From Trametes villosa (Eukaryota; Basidiomycota; Agaricomycetes; Polyporales; Polyporaceae), in assembly GCA_002964805.2 (NCBI GenBank), contig PUDQ02000018.1, positions 1 through 64,000 of the forward strand: a stretch of 64,000 bases of DNA. Direction: 5' to 3'. The notes under the pieces were generated by a model. The model was given only the letters and a program-made list of their open reading frames with translations, searched no databases and had not been told where the DNA came from. Below are positions 53,556-64,000 of this stretch, one piece after another (positions within the stretch are counted from its first letter, which is position 1; every line of letters starts with the position of its first letter). The translations under genes were made by a program, and so were the position numbers.

Positions 53556-55263
53556 CTACACGTCCTTGTCCACGATCTCGATCCCCGAGTCGTCGCTCGC
53601 GCCGTCCGACGCGAACGCAGGGCGCGACGCCGCGAGCCCCTGCGCGTTCTTGTAGAACAAGATCTCGCCCTCGTCCTCCACGAACTTGCACTCCCTGAAC
53701 ACCCTGTACATCTCCGCCCACCCGCCCGGGCGGCCCTCGAGCTTGATGCCGTGCTTCTTGAGCAGCGTGCGGAGCGCGTCCGTCGCCTCCCACGCGTGGT
53801 AGTGCGGGATCTTCGACGAGACGTGGTGCGCGACGTGCGTCTCGGAGATGCCGTGCGTCGCGACCGCGCCGAGCCAGCCCATCGCGCTGCCGAGGTCGCC
53901 GAGGAGCGAGCGGTCCATCGTCGAGAGCGCGCCGCGCGGGAAGGTGAACTCGGACGCGTGGTAGTGCGGGAGGTGCGGGTCCGTGTGCTGCAGGAACGTG
54001 ATCAGGATGATCCAGTGGTTCACCCTAGCGCGGGAATGAGGTTAGACTTTTGTGGTGTGTTGGGGTAGGGAGGGGGGCGCGGGACGTACCAGAGGAAGGG
54101 CATGAGGTAGACGCGGAAGACCTCGAGGAAGCCGTAGTGCGCGATGGAGATCAGGATGGCGCCGGCCCACAGCATGATGCCGATGTTGGAGATGATGATC
54201 TGGCCGCGCTGGTCGGGGCGGAAGATGATCGCGGAGGGGTCGAAGTCTAAACGGTTGTTAGTATCAGAGCGGGCTTGCCCTGATGCGGAGATGAACGTAC
54301 GGCTCGTGCCCTTGGGGTACCTCCGCTGTCCGGACGCGTTGAACATCAGATACGCGGGGAAGCCGGCCAGCTACGGGGACAAATCCTCAGTTCCGGGAGC
54401 ATCGTGGAAGTCGAGCGTGCAAACTCACGAGGTAACGCAGGAAGAAGTAGAAGATGCCGATGGGAGTATCTCCGAGGGCCTCCAACAGTTCCTGCTTAGC
54501 CTCCTCAGTGACGCTGGAACCGGAGAGATTCTCCTTGGCGGGGTCCAGTGGCGGGAGGCCGAGCTCCGACCGGGTCCTCGGGATGTAGACCTGGTCCTGC
54601 GTCATGTGGCCGGTGGAAGCATGGTGCTTCGCATGGCTGATCCGCCACGCGTGGTACGGCATTCCAAGTCTATTCGTGTCGAAGCGAGGATATAGGCGAG
54701 TTAGAAGAACGTCAATAATAGTCACACGACGGAAAATGCTGTCCCGTACCCAGAGTGGAGAACCCAACCAACGGCGTTGTTGATAGCCTTGTAGTCCGAG
54801 AAGGCCTGGTGGCCGCACTCGTGCCCGATGATCCACAGGCCGGTGGCGAACAAGCCGGCGATGAATGTGTAGAGCGCCCAGATGGCGAAGCGCGCCGCGG
54901 GGTAGAGAGCGGGGTGCGGGAGGTTGAGGTGCTCGGGGGTAAGGAGCGCGTCTAGGAAGTAGGTGGCCTTGTAGGCGGCGCCGATGACCACGAAGTCCAT
55001 CGCGCTGGCAAGAGAAAAGATGAGATGACACGACACGCCGCAGAGAAATTTCTTCACGCACACGTAGGACGCAGACCTGAGAGTGGACCGCTCATTGCAG
55101 TGGGCACTTGACGCGTCGTCCCTCATTAGTGCACAGCTCGTCGCGTACCAAAAACTGTATGCGCTTACGGAATGGCGGAGAGCAGGTCCTTGACGGAGAG
55201 GTCTGGGATCACGACGGGCTTCTGCTCGATGGTCGTCCTCGCGGAGGAGCTTTTTGGCGACAT
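53556..55263 (-). CDS. Delta-12 fatty acid desaturase, copy B
   Basis: Paralogue of the gene at 47375-49119 with the same exon order. Start at 55263: MSPKSSSARTTIEQKPVVIP then DLSVKDLLSAIP, AHCNERSTLRSASYV, DFVVIGAAYKATYF. Histidine boxes are HECGHQAF, HAKHHASTGH and THVAHHVSSKIPHYHAWEA. The end is DSGIEIVDKDV. All catalytic features are intact, so both copies should be active oleate desaturases at the ER. Differences cluster in the N-terminal 30 residues and the helices (for example IISNIGIMLWAGAILISIAH against VISNVGIMLWMAAIGMAISQ), which may reflect different regulation or substrate tuning. Same strand as copy A and 4.4 kb away, with one kinase gene between. Confidence 0.93.
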
Positions 55264-56556
55264 GATCGCTCTAGTGGGAGACCAAGAAAGAAAGGGAGAG
55301 GCGGAGCAGAAACCGGACGTCTATAAGGACCACTGCAGTCTAGGGAGCGTCGAGGGCAATGCCAGGGAGCGAGAGAGAGGAGGAGGAGGAAGAGCTGGGA
55401 CAGCGAATGAACGGAGCCATTTTTGTTGGGGCGCCCGCTTACAGGGCTGCTAGCCGAGCGATTTGACACACGTCCCCCGCAAGCAGCTGCCAGCTGGTCC
55501 GTTGGTTCAACTAAAACTGCGCCGCCGCGCTCGCGTAGCGTCCGTTGCAGGGTGTGATTTGATCCATCTTCGCTGGCACTGGCTGTGCCCGCCTTCTTCG
55601 CACATCAATTTGCGCTGGGGTGCCTTTCTGTGCCGCCCGATTCGGACGCGGAAGGCACATCGTTGGCCAGGCTGCGCGCCCGCCGGGCGACGCGCCTTGG
55701 GGGAGTGCGAGAACGGTGAGGCCGAGAAGGCCAGGGGTCGGGGCAGCTTGGCATTTGGGGGTTGGGAGGGAGTGCATCGATCGGAAAGCGACAAGCTCTG
55801 ACAAGCTGTGGCGTTGAACACACTGCAGACGCGATCACGTGCTTTGCCCGTCACGCTCGCGTGGCACGCGCGTGGGGTAAAGTGGCGGCTCCTCCTCCCT
55901 CCAAACCGCGGCCCCAGCTCGTCTCGCACTCCCCAGACTGCTATGATCCGCCGCAAGCTGGGCAATCAACTCGACCGTCGACGCGCTCGTCAACTGAACG
56001 GGACGCCGCCCTGTCGTTTAAATCGTCTTCTTTTGTCGCGTATCCATAGCAGCTCAGCGCGGCACGGCCATAGCGACCGCTGTGGTCCTACGCGGTGAGT
56101 AGGCGGACATTAATGAGCATCCGAAGACGGCTGTACATCTCAAACCAGCGATCTATAGCAAATGTTCTGTGAGCTGTAGAGGCACATCAAAACCATGCGC
56201 CTCCATATATTAATGAGGCCTTTACGGCGATATACGCGATAACAACAAGATAGCAAAGGCACGGACTACTGTGGGTCAGGCCAAGCGGCACAAGTTGCGT
56301 GATCGACGCGGTGCGGCGCGTCGGCTAGACGCTACGCCACCCCGCACGCTGCACACGCAGCGCCCTAGCGCACTGCATGATGGATATATCCCCCTCCGCT
56401 GCTATCGCTGCGAGTTGCCGAGTGGGGCGCGGATGGCGCGCGCCGCCTGTGAAGCCCGCTTCAGCGACGACACTCCACCCCGGGCGTCGTCCACCGCCCG
56501 CCCGCGCCCTCTCAAAAGCAGGCTGGTGACTTGTGAATTCACCGAAACGACAAGCC
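55264..56556. other. Intergenic 1.29 kb
   Basis: Divergent promoters of desaturase B and the first GH30 gene. A TATATTAAT at about 56204-56212 might act for GH30-a. No gene recognised. Confidence 0.4.
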
Positions 56557-58892
56557 ATGTATGCACGACCACTTTTGACGATTTGCGCGGGGCTGGCTGT
56601 CGCCCCGGCTGTATCACAACAGATCTTCGACGTTGTGAGTGCTTTCGCGTCGTTGAGGCATCGATCGAGAACTCATACGGGCTACGTGCTACAGTGGACT
56701 ACGACTTGGGATCGGAATCAGCTGTTCAATTACGACAATCTTTTACCGAATCCAGTGAACTTCGTCGCCGGGGGAGGTGATATCGATATCTTCGTCGACG
56801 ATGGGACCGTCCTCCAGAACATGGTTGGATTTGGAGCGAGTTTAAGTACGGGTTTCCCTAGCCTATCGAGCTCATGAACTCATAGGGCTGATGCCCACAT
56901 ACAGCGGATTCCGCTGCCCTTGTATTGAACGATTTGAAGGTGAGTACGCACGCCTTATGTGCTCTAGACGGTTATATTAGGTATATGCGCAAAGACAACT
57001 TACATCGACACATGTGCAGAACCAGAACCCGAACAACTACTGGTCACTACTGGGCAAGCTGTTCGATCGTGAGCATTTCACGACTCTTGCTATCATAAGT
57101 AGATCGCGCGTACTGACCAGACGCCTTGATGTCCTCCAGCTGCCGATGGTGCGGACGCCGCAGGCCTCAGCTATATACGAGTGCCACTCGGCGCGTCCGA
57201 CTTCTCCGCGAATAGTAAGCTTGAGTTCGCCTCATATATGCGCCATCCCACTCATTCCTGGCTCACATCCAGTATACAACTTCAACGATGCCGAGGAGGA
57301 CCGGAATCTCGACCACTTCGACATCAACAAGGCGCCATCGTACCTCTTTTCCGTAATCCGGGATATCCAGGGTATCAACCCGTACCTGAAGGTACACCTT
57401 CTGCCGTGGTCTCCGGTACGTTACACTTGCGCCACCGAAGCGAAATGATGCTCATCTGCTCTGGTATAGCCCGGATGGATGAAAGACAGCGGAACGATGA
57501 AAGGCGGCAGCATGAAGTCGGGCTACACCAACGTTTGTGCGTGATTGTGCACATCGCTCGCAGGTCTCCAGCTGTAACTCACAACCATGCCCCTTGCGAC
57601 AGACGCGAAGTACCTCCTCAAGTCCCTGCAAGGCTTCCGGGACCACGGCATCTTCGCATACGCCATCGGTATCCAGGTGCGTCTCGTCCTCTCCCCACCC
57701 TTCGTGATCCCTTTAACCCCGCACGACTTCGTCAGAACGAACCAGAGCACAGCGACCCGACCTACCCCTCAACGACCATGTCCGCAAGCCAAGAAGCAGC
57801 TATCGGCCGCGCCCTGCGCACGCTCATGGACGACAACGGGTTCGGGAGCGTCCGCCTCGTCGGGTATGAGCACAACTGGGTCGACGCCGGCGACCACCCC
57901 ATCCAGCTCGTACGTCCCTCCTGTCTCCCATTCCCTCCCCCTTCCCTTCGCGACGTGAGCGAGAAAGGGAGAATAGAGAAATGCTGACGATGTGTTATGG
58001 GCGGGCAGATGGAGGACGCGGAGGGCGCGTTCGCGGGCGTCGCGTTCCACTGCTACGAGGGCGACGTCGCGCAGCAGGACACGTTCCGGCACTCGTTCCC
58101 GAACAAGGAGGTGCACCTGACGGAGTGCACGGGGATTGAGGGGAGCGACTGGTGGAGCGATATCAAGGTGAGCGGTGTTGCGTTTCGGCGTGTGGTGCAT
58201 AGTCTGACGGCGCGGAGTAGTGGTATATGGGTAACATGTGAGTCGCCCTCAACAGAACGCTCGAGGATTCTGTGACTCAATTTCTTACCACGCATCCGCA
58301 ACAGCTTCATCGGCTCAGTGAACCACGGCTCGTCGAGCGGCGCGATGTGGAACCTCGCGCTGGACGGGAACGGGAGCCCGAAGTTACCCGGCACGGCCAG
58401 CTGCAGCACTCCCTGCCGCTCAGTTGTCACCGTCAACTCGGACGGTAGCTACCAGTTCAACCAAGAGTGTGCGTCGCTATCCCGTGGTTTCCTGTAGGCA
58501 AGCACGCTGACTAGGCTCCCCATAGTCTACTCGATCGCGCACGCCAGCAAGGCGATCCTGCCGCGCGACACCAACGGGGCCTTCGCACAACGCGTCAAGT
58601 CCTCCCTCGGCAGCGGCGTCTCGGCGGATCTCCAGGTCACCGCGTATGTGACCGCGCGCACGAACTCGTCGGACTGGCGGCGGTACAGCCTCGTCGTCAT
58701 GAACTGGTGAGTCTTCAGCCTCTCTCATGCCTCCGGCCCCGTGCACTTGGCTAAACCACACAACGTAGGAACGACCAGGACAGCGGGAGCTGGAACCCAA
58801 AGCCCGTCGAAGCGCGCATCGGCTTTAGAGGGAGGGTCGCGACGTACACGTTCCCGGTCGGGGTGACGACGCTGTGGTGGTACGGCCAGTAG
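56557..58892 (+). CDS. GH30 endo-beta-1,6-glucanase-like enzyme, copy A
   Basis: Start at 56557 with a signal peptide MYARPLLTICAGLAVAPAVS cleaved before QQIFD. Many short exons then give TTWDRNQLFNYDNLLPNPVN, NMVGFGASL, NNYWSLLGKLFD, YIRVPLGASDFSA, YLFSVIRDIQGINPYLKVHL, PWSP then PGWMKDSGTM, and LLKSLQGFRDHGIFAYAIGI. The acid/base Glu is in NEPEHSDPTYP and the nucleophile Glu in HLTECTGIEGSDWW. The C-terminal beta-sandwich ends LVVMNW, then ATYTFPVGVTTLWWYGQ. This matches fungal GH30 enzymes that hydrolyse beta-1,6-glucan, secreted, for cell-wall remodelling or attack on other fungi. At least ten introns; some junctions are approximate. Confidence 0.87.
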
Positions 58893-59204
58893 ACGGGTGG
58901 ACGGGGATAGGGCGGACACGACGCTGGACGGATGGACTAAGAATGGTTTACAAGCTGCGGAACTTTGGATACTGGAGTACTGACGGACTTTCACGAACTG
59001 CGATGTATGAAACGATTTATTCCCTACATAGACGGATAGCGCCTCAACACAATATAGACTTAGACGTGGTGCTCAAAACGCGCATGCCGGAGATACTCAT
59101 TTGCCATTCATAGGGACGCGAGTCTAGCATCGTATAGAATGATATCCATGACATACTATTGGAACATGAGCGCAACGCCGCATACAGAAAGTGATCGTCA
59201 ACAC
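58893..59204. other. Intergenic, 3' flank of GH30-a
   Basis: No gene seen. Confidence 0.4.
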
Positions 59205-59508
59205 CCGCCCCCGGAACGAAAAAAGAGAAAGCGCATTTTGGTTTCCCCACCCGCGCGCCGCCCCAGAAGGCGACGAGCGAAGGGTACTCATCCCGAGGAC
59301 CACGAAAAGGTATGCGCCAGAGCCGAAGCTCCTCCCTCGAGACGCACCTTGTATGTTCGTCCTCTTGCTGGACGATAAGACCCGGCGTCTTGTAGAATGT
59401 ACCACCCATCTTCGGTCTCAGAGGGTGGAAGACGGGAATGAGGAGCAGTTGTCGCCCGAGCACGGTACTTATCCCCCGGGCGGCGGGCGGCAGGCAGGAG
59501 GCTGACAT
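59205..59508 (-). repeat. Structured dispersed repeat, copy 3
   Basis: Same element as at 10498 and 46501, in reverse orientation. On the minus strand the 5' stem is CGCCCGGG/CTCGGGCG (59475-59482 with 59453-59460, one G-U pair). The four core hairpins are present, with only the AAGAC/GTCTT loop changed by one base. The variable hairpin pairs GCTCGTCGCC with GGCGGCGCGC (59269-59278 with 59253-59262, 9 of 10 counting G-U). A six-T run on the minus strand lies at 59219-59224. It sits between two tandem GH30 genes, beside a GST-like fragment. Confidence 0.8.
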
Positions 59509-59663
59509 GCGCTGCGGTGGTCGACGTCGATCGCTTGAGAGCCGCACCCGGATAGAGCCTCTAGATCGTCAGCCGCACATGGCGTGTACGAGAACGTGGT
59601 GAGCTCGCGCGCCCAGTCGAGATTGCAACGGCGGTGGACGTCGACGCGTCTCCAGGGGCAGGA

Positions 59664-59735
59664 CGTCTTGTCGAGGTAGCGGACGATGAGGGTGGACTCC
59701 GCGAGCGCCGTCTTCGTGTTCGGGTCGTAGGTCCG
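59664..59735 (-). pseudogene. Possible glutathione S-transferase gene fragment
   Basis: About 24 residues (TYDPNTKTALAESTLIVRYL then DKT) resemble the end of the N-terminal thioredoxin-like domain of fungal GSTs, where a (S/E)S-x-x-I-x-x-YLD motif binds the gamma-glutamyl group of glutathione. The expected YP and helical domain do not follow in any frame. A short relic next to repeat copy 3 is the best reading; a chance match cannot be excluded. Confidence 0.3.
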
Positions 59736-59762
59736 TGGTGCTTGCGCCCTGCCTCCCCTCAT

Positions 59763-61089
59763 AGAGCACCTCGGTTATGCATAGGGATGACTAGGGTCGT
59801 AGGGCGGGCCTTCGACCGTGGCTCGGAATGGTTGCGACGCGTCGCGTTAGCCCGTAACGCGATCACGTGAATCTCACGCCACGACGGCATGGCTCTCGCG
59901 TGGCACTGGCATGCTGAGTCCTGTCTGAGTCTCCCACCTGCAAGGCCCCTTCGACTTCTGCGGTTTGCCGTACGGAATGCCAGAACCACTGCAGAGCTCG
60001 AAGAGCAGAGAATATGTGGTCGCGTACCTTGTTCTGCCGTGATCTCGGTGTCTATCCTCGCTTTATTTCTAACCCGGGTATATATTTGGTCATCTCCCTA
60101 CACGACGCCTCTCAGCCGGCTCCGACGCACCCATTCTCCGCTCTCCTGACATACTGGCTCGGCGAAACGACATGGATCGGCTTGGGCTGTTCTACACACG
60201 GTGATCTCTCTCGACGTCGCTGCTTCTCTGATAGTCCCATGAATGCTCGGGCAGGTGACGACACGGCTGCATTCTGCCCTGTTTGTCGAGCTCAGCGGAC
60301 ACACTCCTGACGACCATCACGATGTCGACCTTCTGGCTCCCCGTGGGCTGCGCACGCTCTTTTGGCTTTGTGACGCACCGTCGCCCTCCGTCATCGATGT
60401 CCCTGGCGCCGGAAGCGGCCTCACGCTCTCGTTGTTGGCTCGCCTTGGACGTCACTTGACGACGCTTCTCCAGCCCCGCCCATGCGCTGCCGTGCGGGCC
60501 TCTCGCGGCCCCGCCTGGCGTGCGTCGCGATAGCTCGAACTCTGTCTGCCCTGCGTATCGCCCTGTCCGTCCGCCCAACCGCCTATGATTAGACTCCTTC
60601 TAGCTTCCTCGCCGTCTTTTGTCATGCGCAGGCACGCACAAGCCCTCTTCCGGCCTCTGGCCTCTGGTCGCCCCTTCTGCTCCCCCTCCGGTGTGCGATG
60701 CGCGCGCTGGGTGCGAAATGCGGAGGCCCTGGAGCTTTGATGGTCGCCTGCCTGAACTTCTGCTCGGCCTCCGAGGCACCTTCCGGAGATCTGACGACCC
60801 GGCGCGGGAGTCGCTGTGGCCCTGAGAGTGGGACGCGACGCCGGCAGCACGCCTGCCCTTGTCGCGCGGAACATATTGCGTATGGGGTTCCGTTCTCAGG
60901 CCTGCGCACGCGGCGAGGCCTGTGTCGGAGATGAACAGCGTGAACGGGGCGTGATATATAATATACCGCGCCACGCCGCGCACAGTACGCCCCCACTGCT
61001 CCCGAACAAGCCTCCGTTTAGGTTTTGTCACGGCCGTCCTCCGAGTCGTCTCTGCGCCGCTGCCTGCCACGACTCTCCTTTACCCTGCC
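59763..61089. other. Intergenic 1.3 kb upstream of GH30-b
   Basis: No gene recognised. TATATAATATA at 60955-60965, 125 bases before the ATG at 61090, is a good TATA-box candidate for GH30-b. Confidence 0.45.
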
Positions 61090-63681
61090 ATGATCGTCCG
61101 TCTACCCGTCCTCGGTGCTCTCGCCCTCGCCGCCGCGCCCGCCGTCGGCCAGCAGATATACGACATCGTACGTGCTCGCCGACCTTCTACACGCGCATGC
61201 CGTGACACTGACGTCGACGTCCGCGGTGGCGGTACAGTGGACCACGACCTGGGACCGCGCCCAGTCCTTCCAATACACGAACCTCTCCCCCAACCCCATC
61301 AACTTCGGCTCGCCAGGAGCCATAGGCCAGGCGGACATCACTATCAACGATGAGACCCTCGCGCAGAGCATGGTCGGCTACGGCGCGACCCTCAGTACGT
61401 CCATGCATCCTGTTCTCGGTATTGCGCCCGAGGCGCACTAGGGTTCTCACTGACGCGCGCGCGCACCCAGCTGATTCGTCCGCGCTCGTCCTGAACAACC
61501 TCAAGGTGCGCTGCTCCGCGTTCTCGCGCCGTCAGATGACGCACGCGGAGCTGACATAGGGCGCGCTGCGCATGACAGAACCAGAACTCTAACAACTACT
61601 GGTCCGTGCTGAACACGCTGTTCGACCGTGAGGCGCCCCGCTCTCCGTATCGCCGTGCAGCAACTGACGCGCGCTATACCCTGTTTCCATGCAGCGACGG
61701 ACGGCGCGAACGCGGCGGGCCTGACCTACCTGCGCGTGCCACTCGGCGCGTCCGACTTCTCGGCGAGCGGTACGTCACGCACGCACGCGCGCGTCTCTTG
61801 TGAGCGTACTTGGTGCTGACGGGCGTTATGGGACACAGTGTACAGCTTCGACGACACCGCGGGGGACAACACCCTCGCGAATTTCAATATCAACAGGGCG
61901 CCGTCCTACCTCTTCTCCGTCATCAACGACATCCAGAGCGTCAACCCGTACCTCAAGGTCCACATCCTCCCCTGGTCACCTGTACGTCCTCCGAGCGCGT
62001 CGCGCGGGCGCTCGCTTATATTGACGGGTGCTCTGCGCGATGGCAGCCGGGATGGATGAAGGACAGCGGCACGATGAACGGGGGCAACTTCAACTCGGCG
62101 TTCACGAGCGTTTGTGCGTTCCATTCCTCCGGCGCTGGAGGCGAGTGTGACATACACTGGGAACTGACTGACGCGCGGGCGCGAGCGCAGACGCAAACTA
62201 CCTTCTCAAGAGCCTGCAGGGCTTCCAGAGCCACGGCATCTCCGTGTACGCCATCGGCATCCAGGTGCGCCCACCGCACCCGTGCTCGCTGGTGACACCG
62301 AGTGCGGCGCTAACGGCCTCTGCGGGGACGTAGAACGAGCCGGAGAACAGCAACCCGACGTACCCGACGTGCAAGATCAGCGCGAGCCAGGAGGCGCAGA
62401 TCGGGTCCGCGCTGCGCACGCTCATGAACGCGAACGGCTTTTCTGCCGTGCGCATCGTCGGCTACGACCACAACTGGAGCGACGCCGCGGGGTACCCCGT
62501 CCAGCTCGTGCGTCTCCTTTCTGCCATGTTGGGTGTAGGATGTGTAGAGGTTGACGCTGACTGGGACGCGCGGGGGTGCGGCAGATGGACGACGCGTCGA
62601 GCGCGTTCTCGGGCGTGGCGTTCCACTGCTACGCGGGCAACTTCACGCAGCAGGACGCGTTCCACAACGCGTTCCCGAGCAAGGAGGTGTACTTCACGGA
62701 GTGCACGGGCGAGTACGGGAGCGACTGGTGGACGGACATCAAGGTGCGCATTCACCTGCTTCCTACTTTTCCCCGTATAAGGTGTACTCATCACGCACTC
62801 CGTAGTGGTATATGGAGAATATGTGCGTTCAAGTGATGTCTTGTGTCGTTTGATGAGAGTGAACGCGGTAATGACCTATTCGCAGATTCATTGGCTCGGT
62901 GACGCACTCGTCGAGAAGCGGGCTCATGTGGAACATCGCCCTCGATGGGAACGGTAACCCGAAGCTGCCGGGCACGTCAAGCTGCGGCACACCCTGCCGC
63001 CCTGTTGTACAGGTCAACAGCGACGGGAGTTTCGTGTATCATCAAGAATGTGAGTGGCTCTCCCCGCGTATGCACGAGAATGTTAGCGTCAGACTAACGC
63101 AATCTCTCGCAGTCTTCGCCATGGCGCAGGCAGGCAAAGCGATCCTCCCGCGCGACGTAAACGGGCCATTCGGACAGCGCTTGCACGTAACCCTGGGCGG
63201 CGCGCGTGCGCAAGGCCTCATTGCGACCGCGTTCGTGACCGGACGCGTGAACCCCTCCGACTGGCAGCGCTACAGCCTCGTCGTGCTCAATTGGTGCGTC
63301 GCTCCTCTCCTCCCTATCCGCCCCTTCCCCTATCTTCTCAGAACCCAGGATGTGAATACTGATTGTGTGGAATGCAGGGACGACCGCCCGGATGGGACGT
63401 GGAACCCGACGCCGATCCAGACAACGATCGAATTCCGGGACGTGCAGGCGACGTACACCTTCCCCGTCGGCCTCACCACGCTCTGGTGGTACGCGCCAGC
63501 CCCGAGCTTCGGCGCCGCAGAGGAAGCCGAAGGAGAGCAAGAAGGGAAGCGGCCGCACGCGGCGGAAGGGAAGCAGGCGAGCGGGAAGGCGAAGGCGAAG
63601 GCGCAGGAGCCGTTCAAGGCGTGGGTCCACGCGGATATCAACGGCGAGCGGCAGCGCCCGATCGAGGTGGCGTTCCGCTGA
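61090..63681 (+). CDS. GH30 endo-beta-1,6-glucanase-like enzyme, copy B, with C-terminal extension
   Basis: Tandem paralogue of the gene at 56557. Signal peptide MIVRLPVLGALALAAAPAVG precedes QQIYD. Exons give TTWDRAQSFQYTNLSPNPIN, SMVGYGATL, NNYWSVLNTLFD, YLRVPLGASDFSAS, NPYLKVHILPWSP, PGWMKDSGTMNGGNFNSAFT and LLKSLQGFQSHGISVYAIGI. Next come the acid/base Glu in NEPENSNPTYP and the nucleophile Glu in YFTECTGEYGSDWW, then NWDDRPDGTWNPTPIQ and TYTFPVGLTTLWWY. It differs from copy A by a tail of about 60 residues after the normal LWWY end, rich in Lys/Glu/Ala (GKAKAKAQEP) and finishing PIEVAFR. A GTACGC at the LWWY codon could be a splice donor, so the tail is not certain. Secreted beta-1,6-glucan hydrolase by family. 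Confidence 0.87.
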
Positions 63682-64000
63682 GAACGCGGCAGCGCGTTGG
63701 ATGCGTGTGTGTACAGTATATACCCGTTGTACTACCTAGTAGGCTGTGTGATACATGTGTGGCCGGAATGCTGGAGACGGGTGGCCAGTATGTTGTGGGT
63801 GCGCGTTTGACTGGGTGATGATCGGCCACTGGGGATGTGTGTTTCTTGGCGTGTGTCCTGTCCCGAGTGAATGGCGTGACGCGTACGGGCGCGCTACATA
63901 TGGTCTGCAAGATTGCCAGCACATGGTGTCCATCCATAAGGCCTGCATACGTGCCAAATTGCGAACCCGAGCACTCGCAAGCTGTGTTTGCCTGTGGACG
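63682..64000. other. 3' flank of GH30-b to window end
   Basis: No gene or repeat recognised. Confidence 0.45.

Overview
The window is nuclear DNA of a basidiomycete fungus, most likely an Agaricomycete and possibly a polypore-type wood decayer. The evidence is short GT-AG introns of about 45-70 bases, compact GC-rich genes on both strands, a chromovirus-type Ty3/gypsy element, a DUF6533-type membrane protein gene, large F-box proteins with isolated F-boxes, and a complete fungal EGT1 gene. The genus is inference. Exon boundaries below were read by eye from splice sites and protein continuity.

Left part (1-8.3 kb): the 3' three quarters of a Ty3/gypsy LTR retrotransposon (gag end, pol, an extra 498-codon ORF, polypurine tract, 442-bp 3' LTR). 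Its 3' LTR ends inside the first surviving exon of a DUF6533 membrane protein gene, which therefore looks 5'-truncated. 8.3-20 kb: a secreted/membrane PA-TM-RING protein, a DCAF5-like WD40 protein, an SDR oxidoreductase, heme oxygenase and a two-finger CCCH protein. 20-34 kb: a small hypothetical protein, a three-repeat gelsolin/severin, an aldo-keto reductase, a BTB protein with a very long intron, a pepsin-type protease, an F-box protein and a DHHC palmitoyltransferase. 35-46 kb: EGT1 (ergothioneine synthesis), a small hypothetical gene divergent from RNR1 across an MCB-rich promoter, RNR1 with a 4-base microexon, an F-box protein and ribosomal protein eS19. 47-64 kb: two delta-12 desaturase paralogues flanking a CK1-like kinase gene, then two tandem GH30 glucanase genes.

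The most unusual item is a dispersed repeat of about 300 bases with three copies in the window (about 10.5, 46.5 and 59.2 kb). It has no conserved reading frame, but it carries several perfect hairpins, including a cUUCGg tetraloop. At least two stems keep pairing while their sequence changes between copies, which points to a structured RNA or RNA-derived element. No tRNA, rRNA or CRISPR array was recognised.
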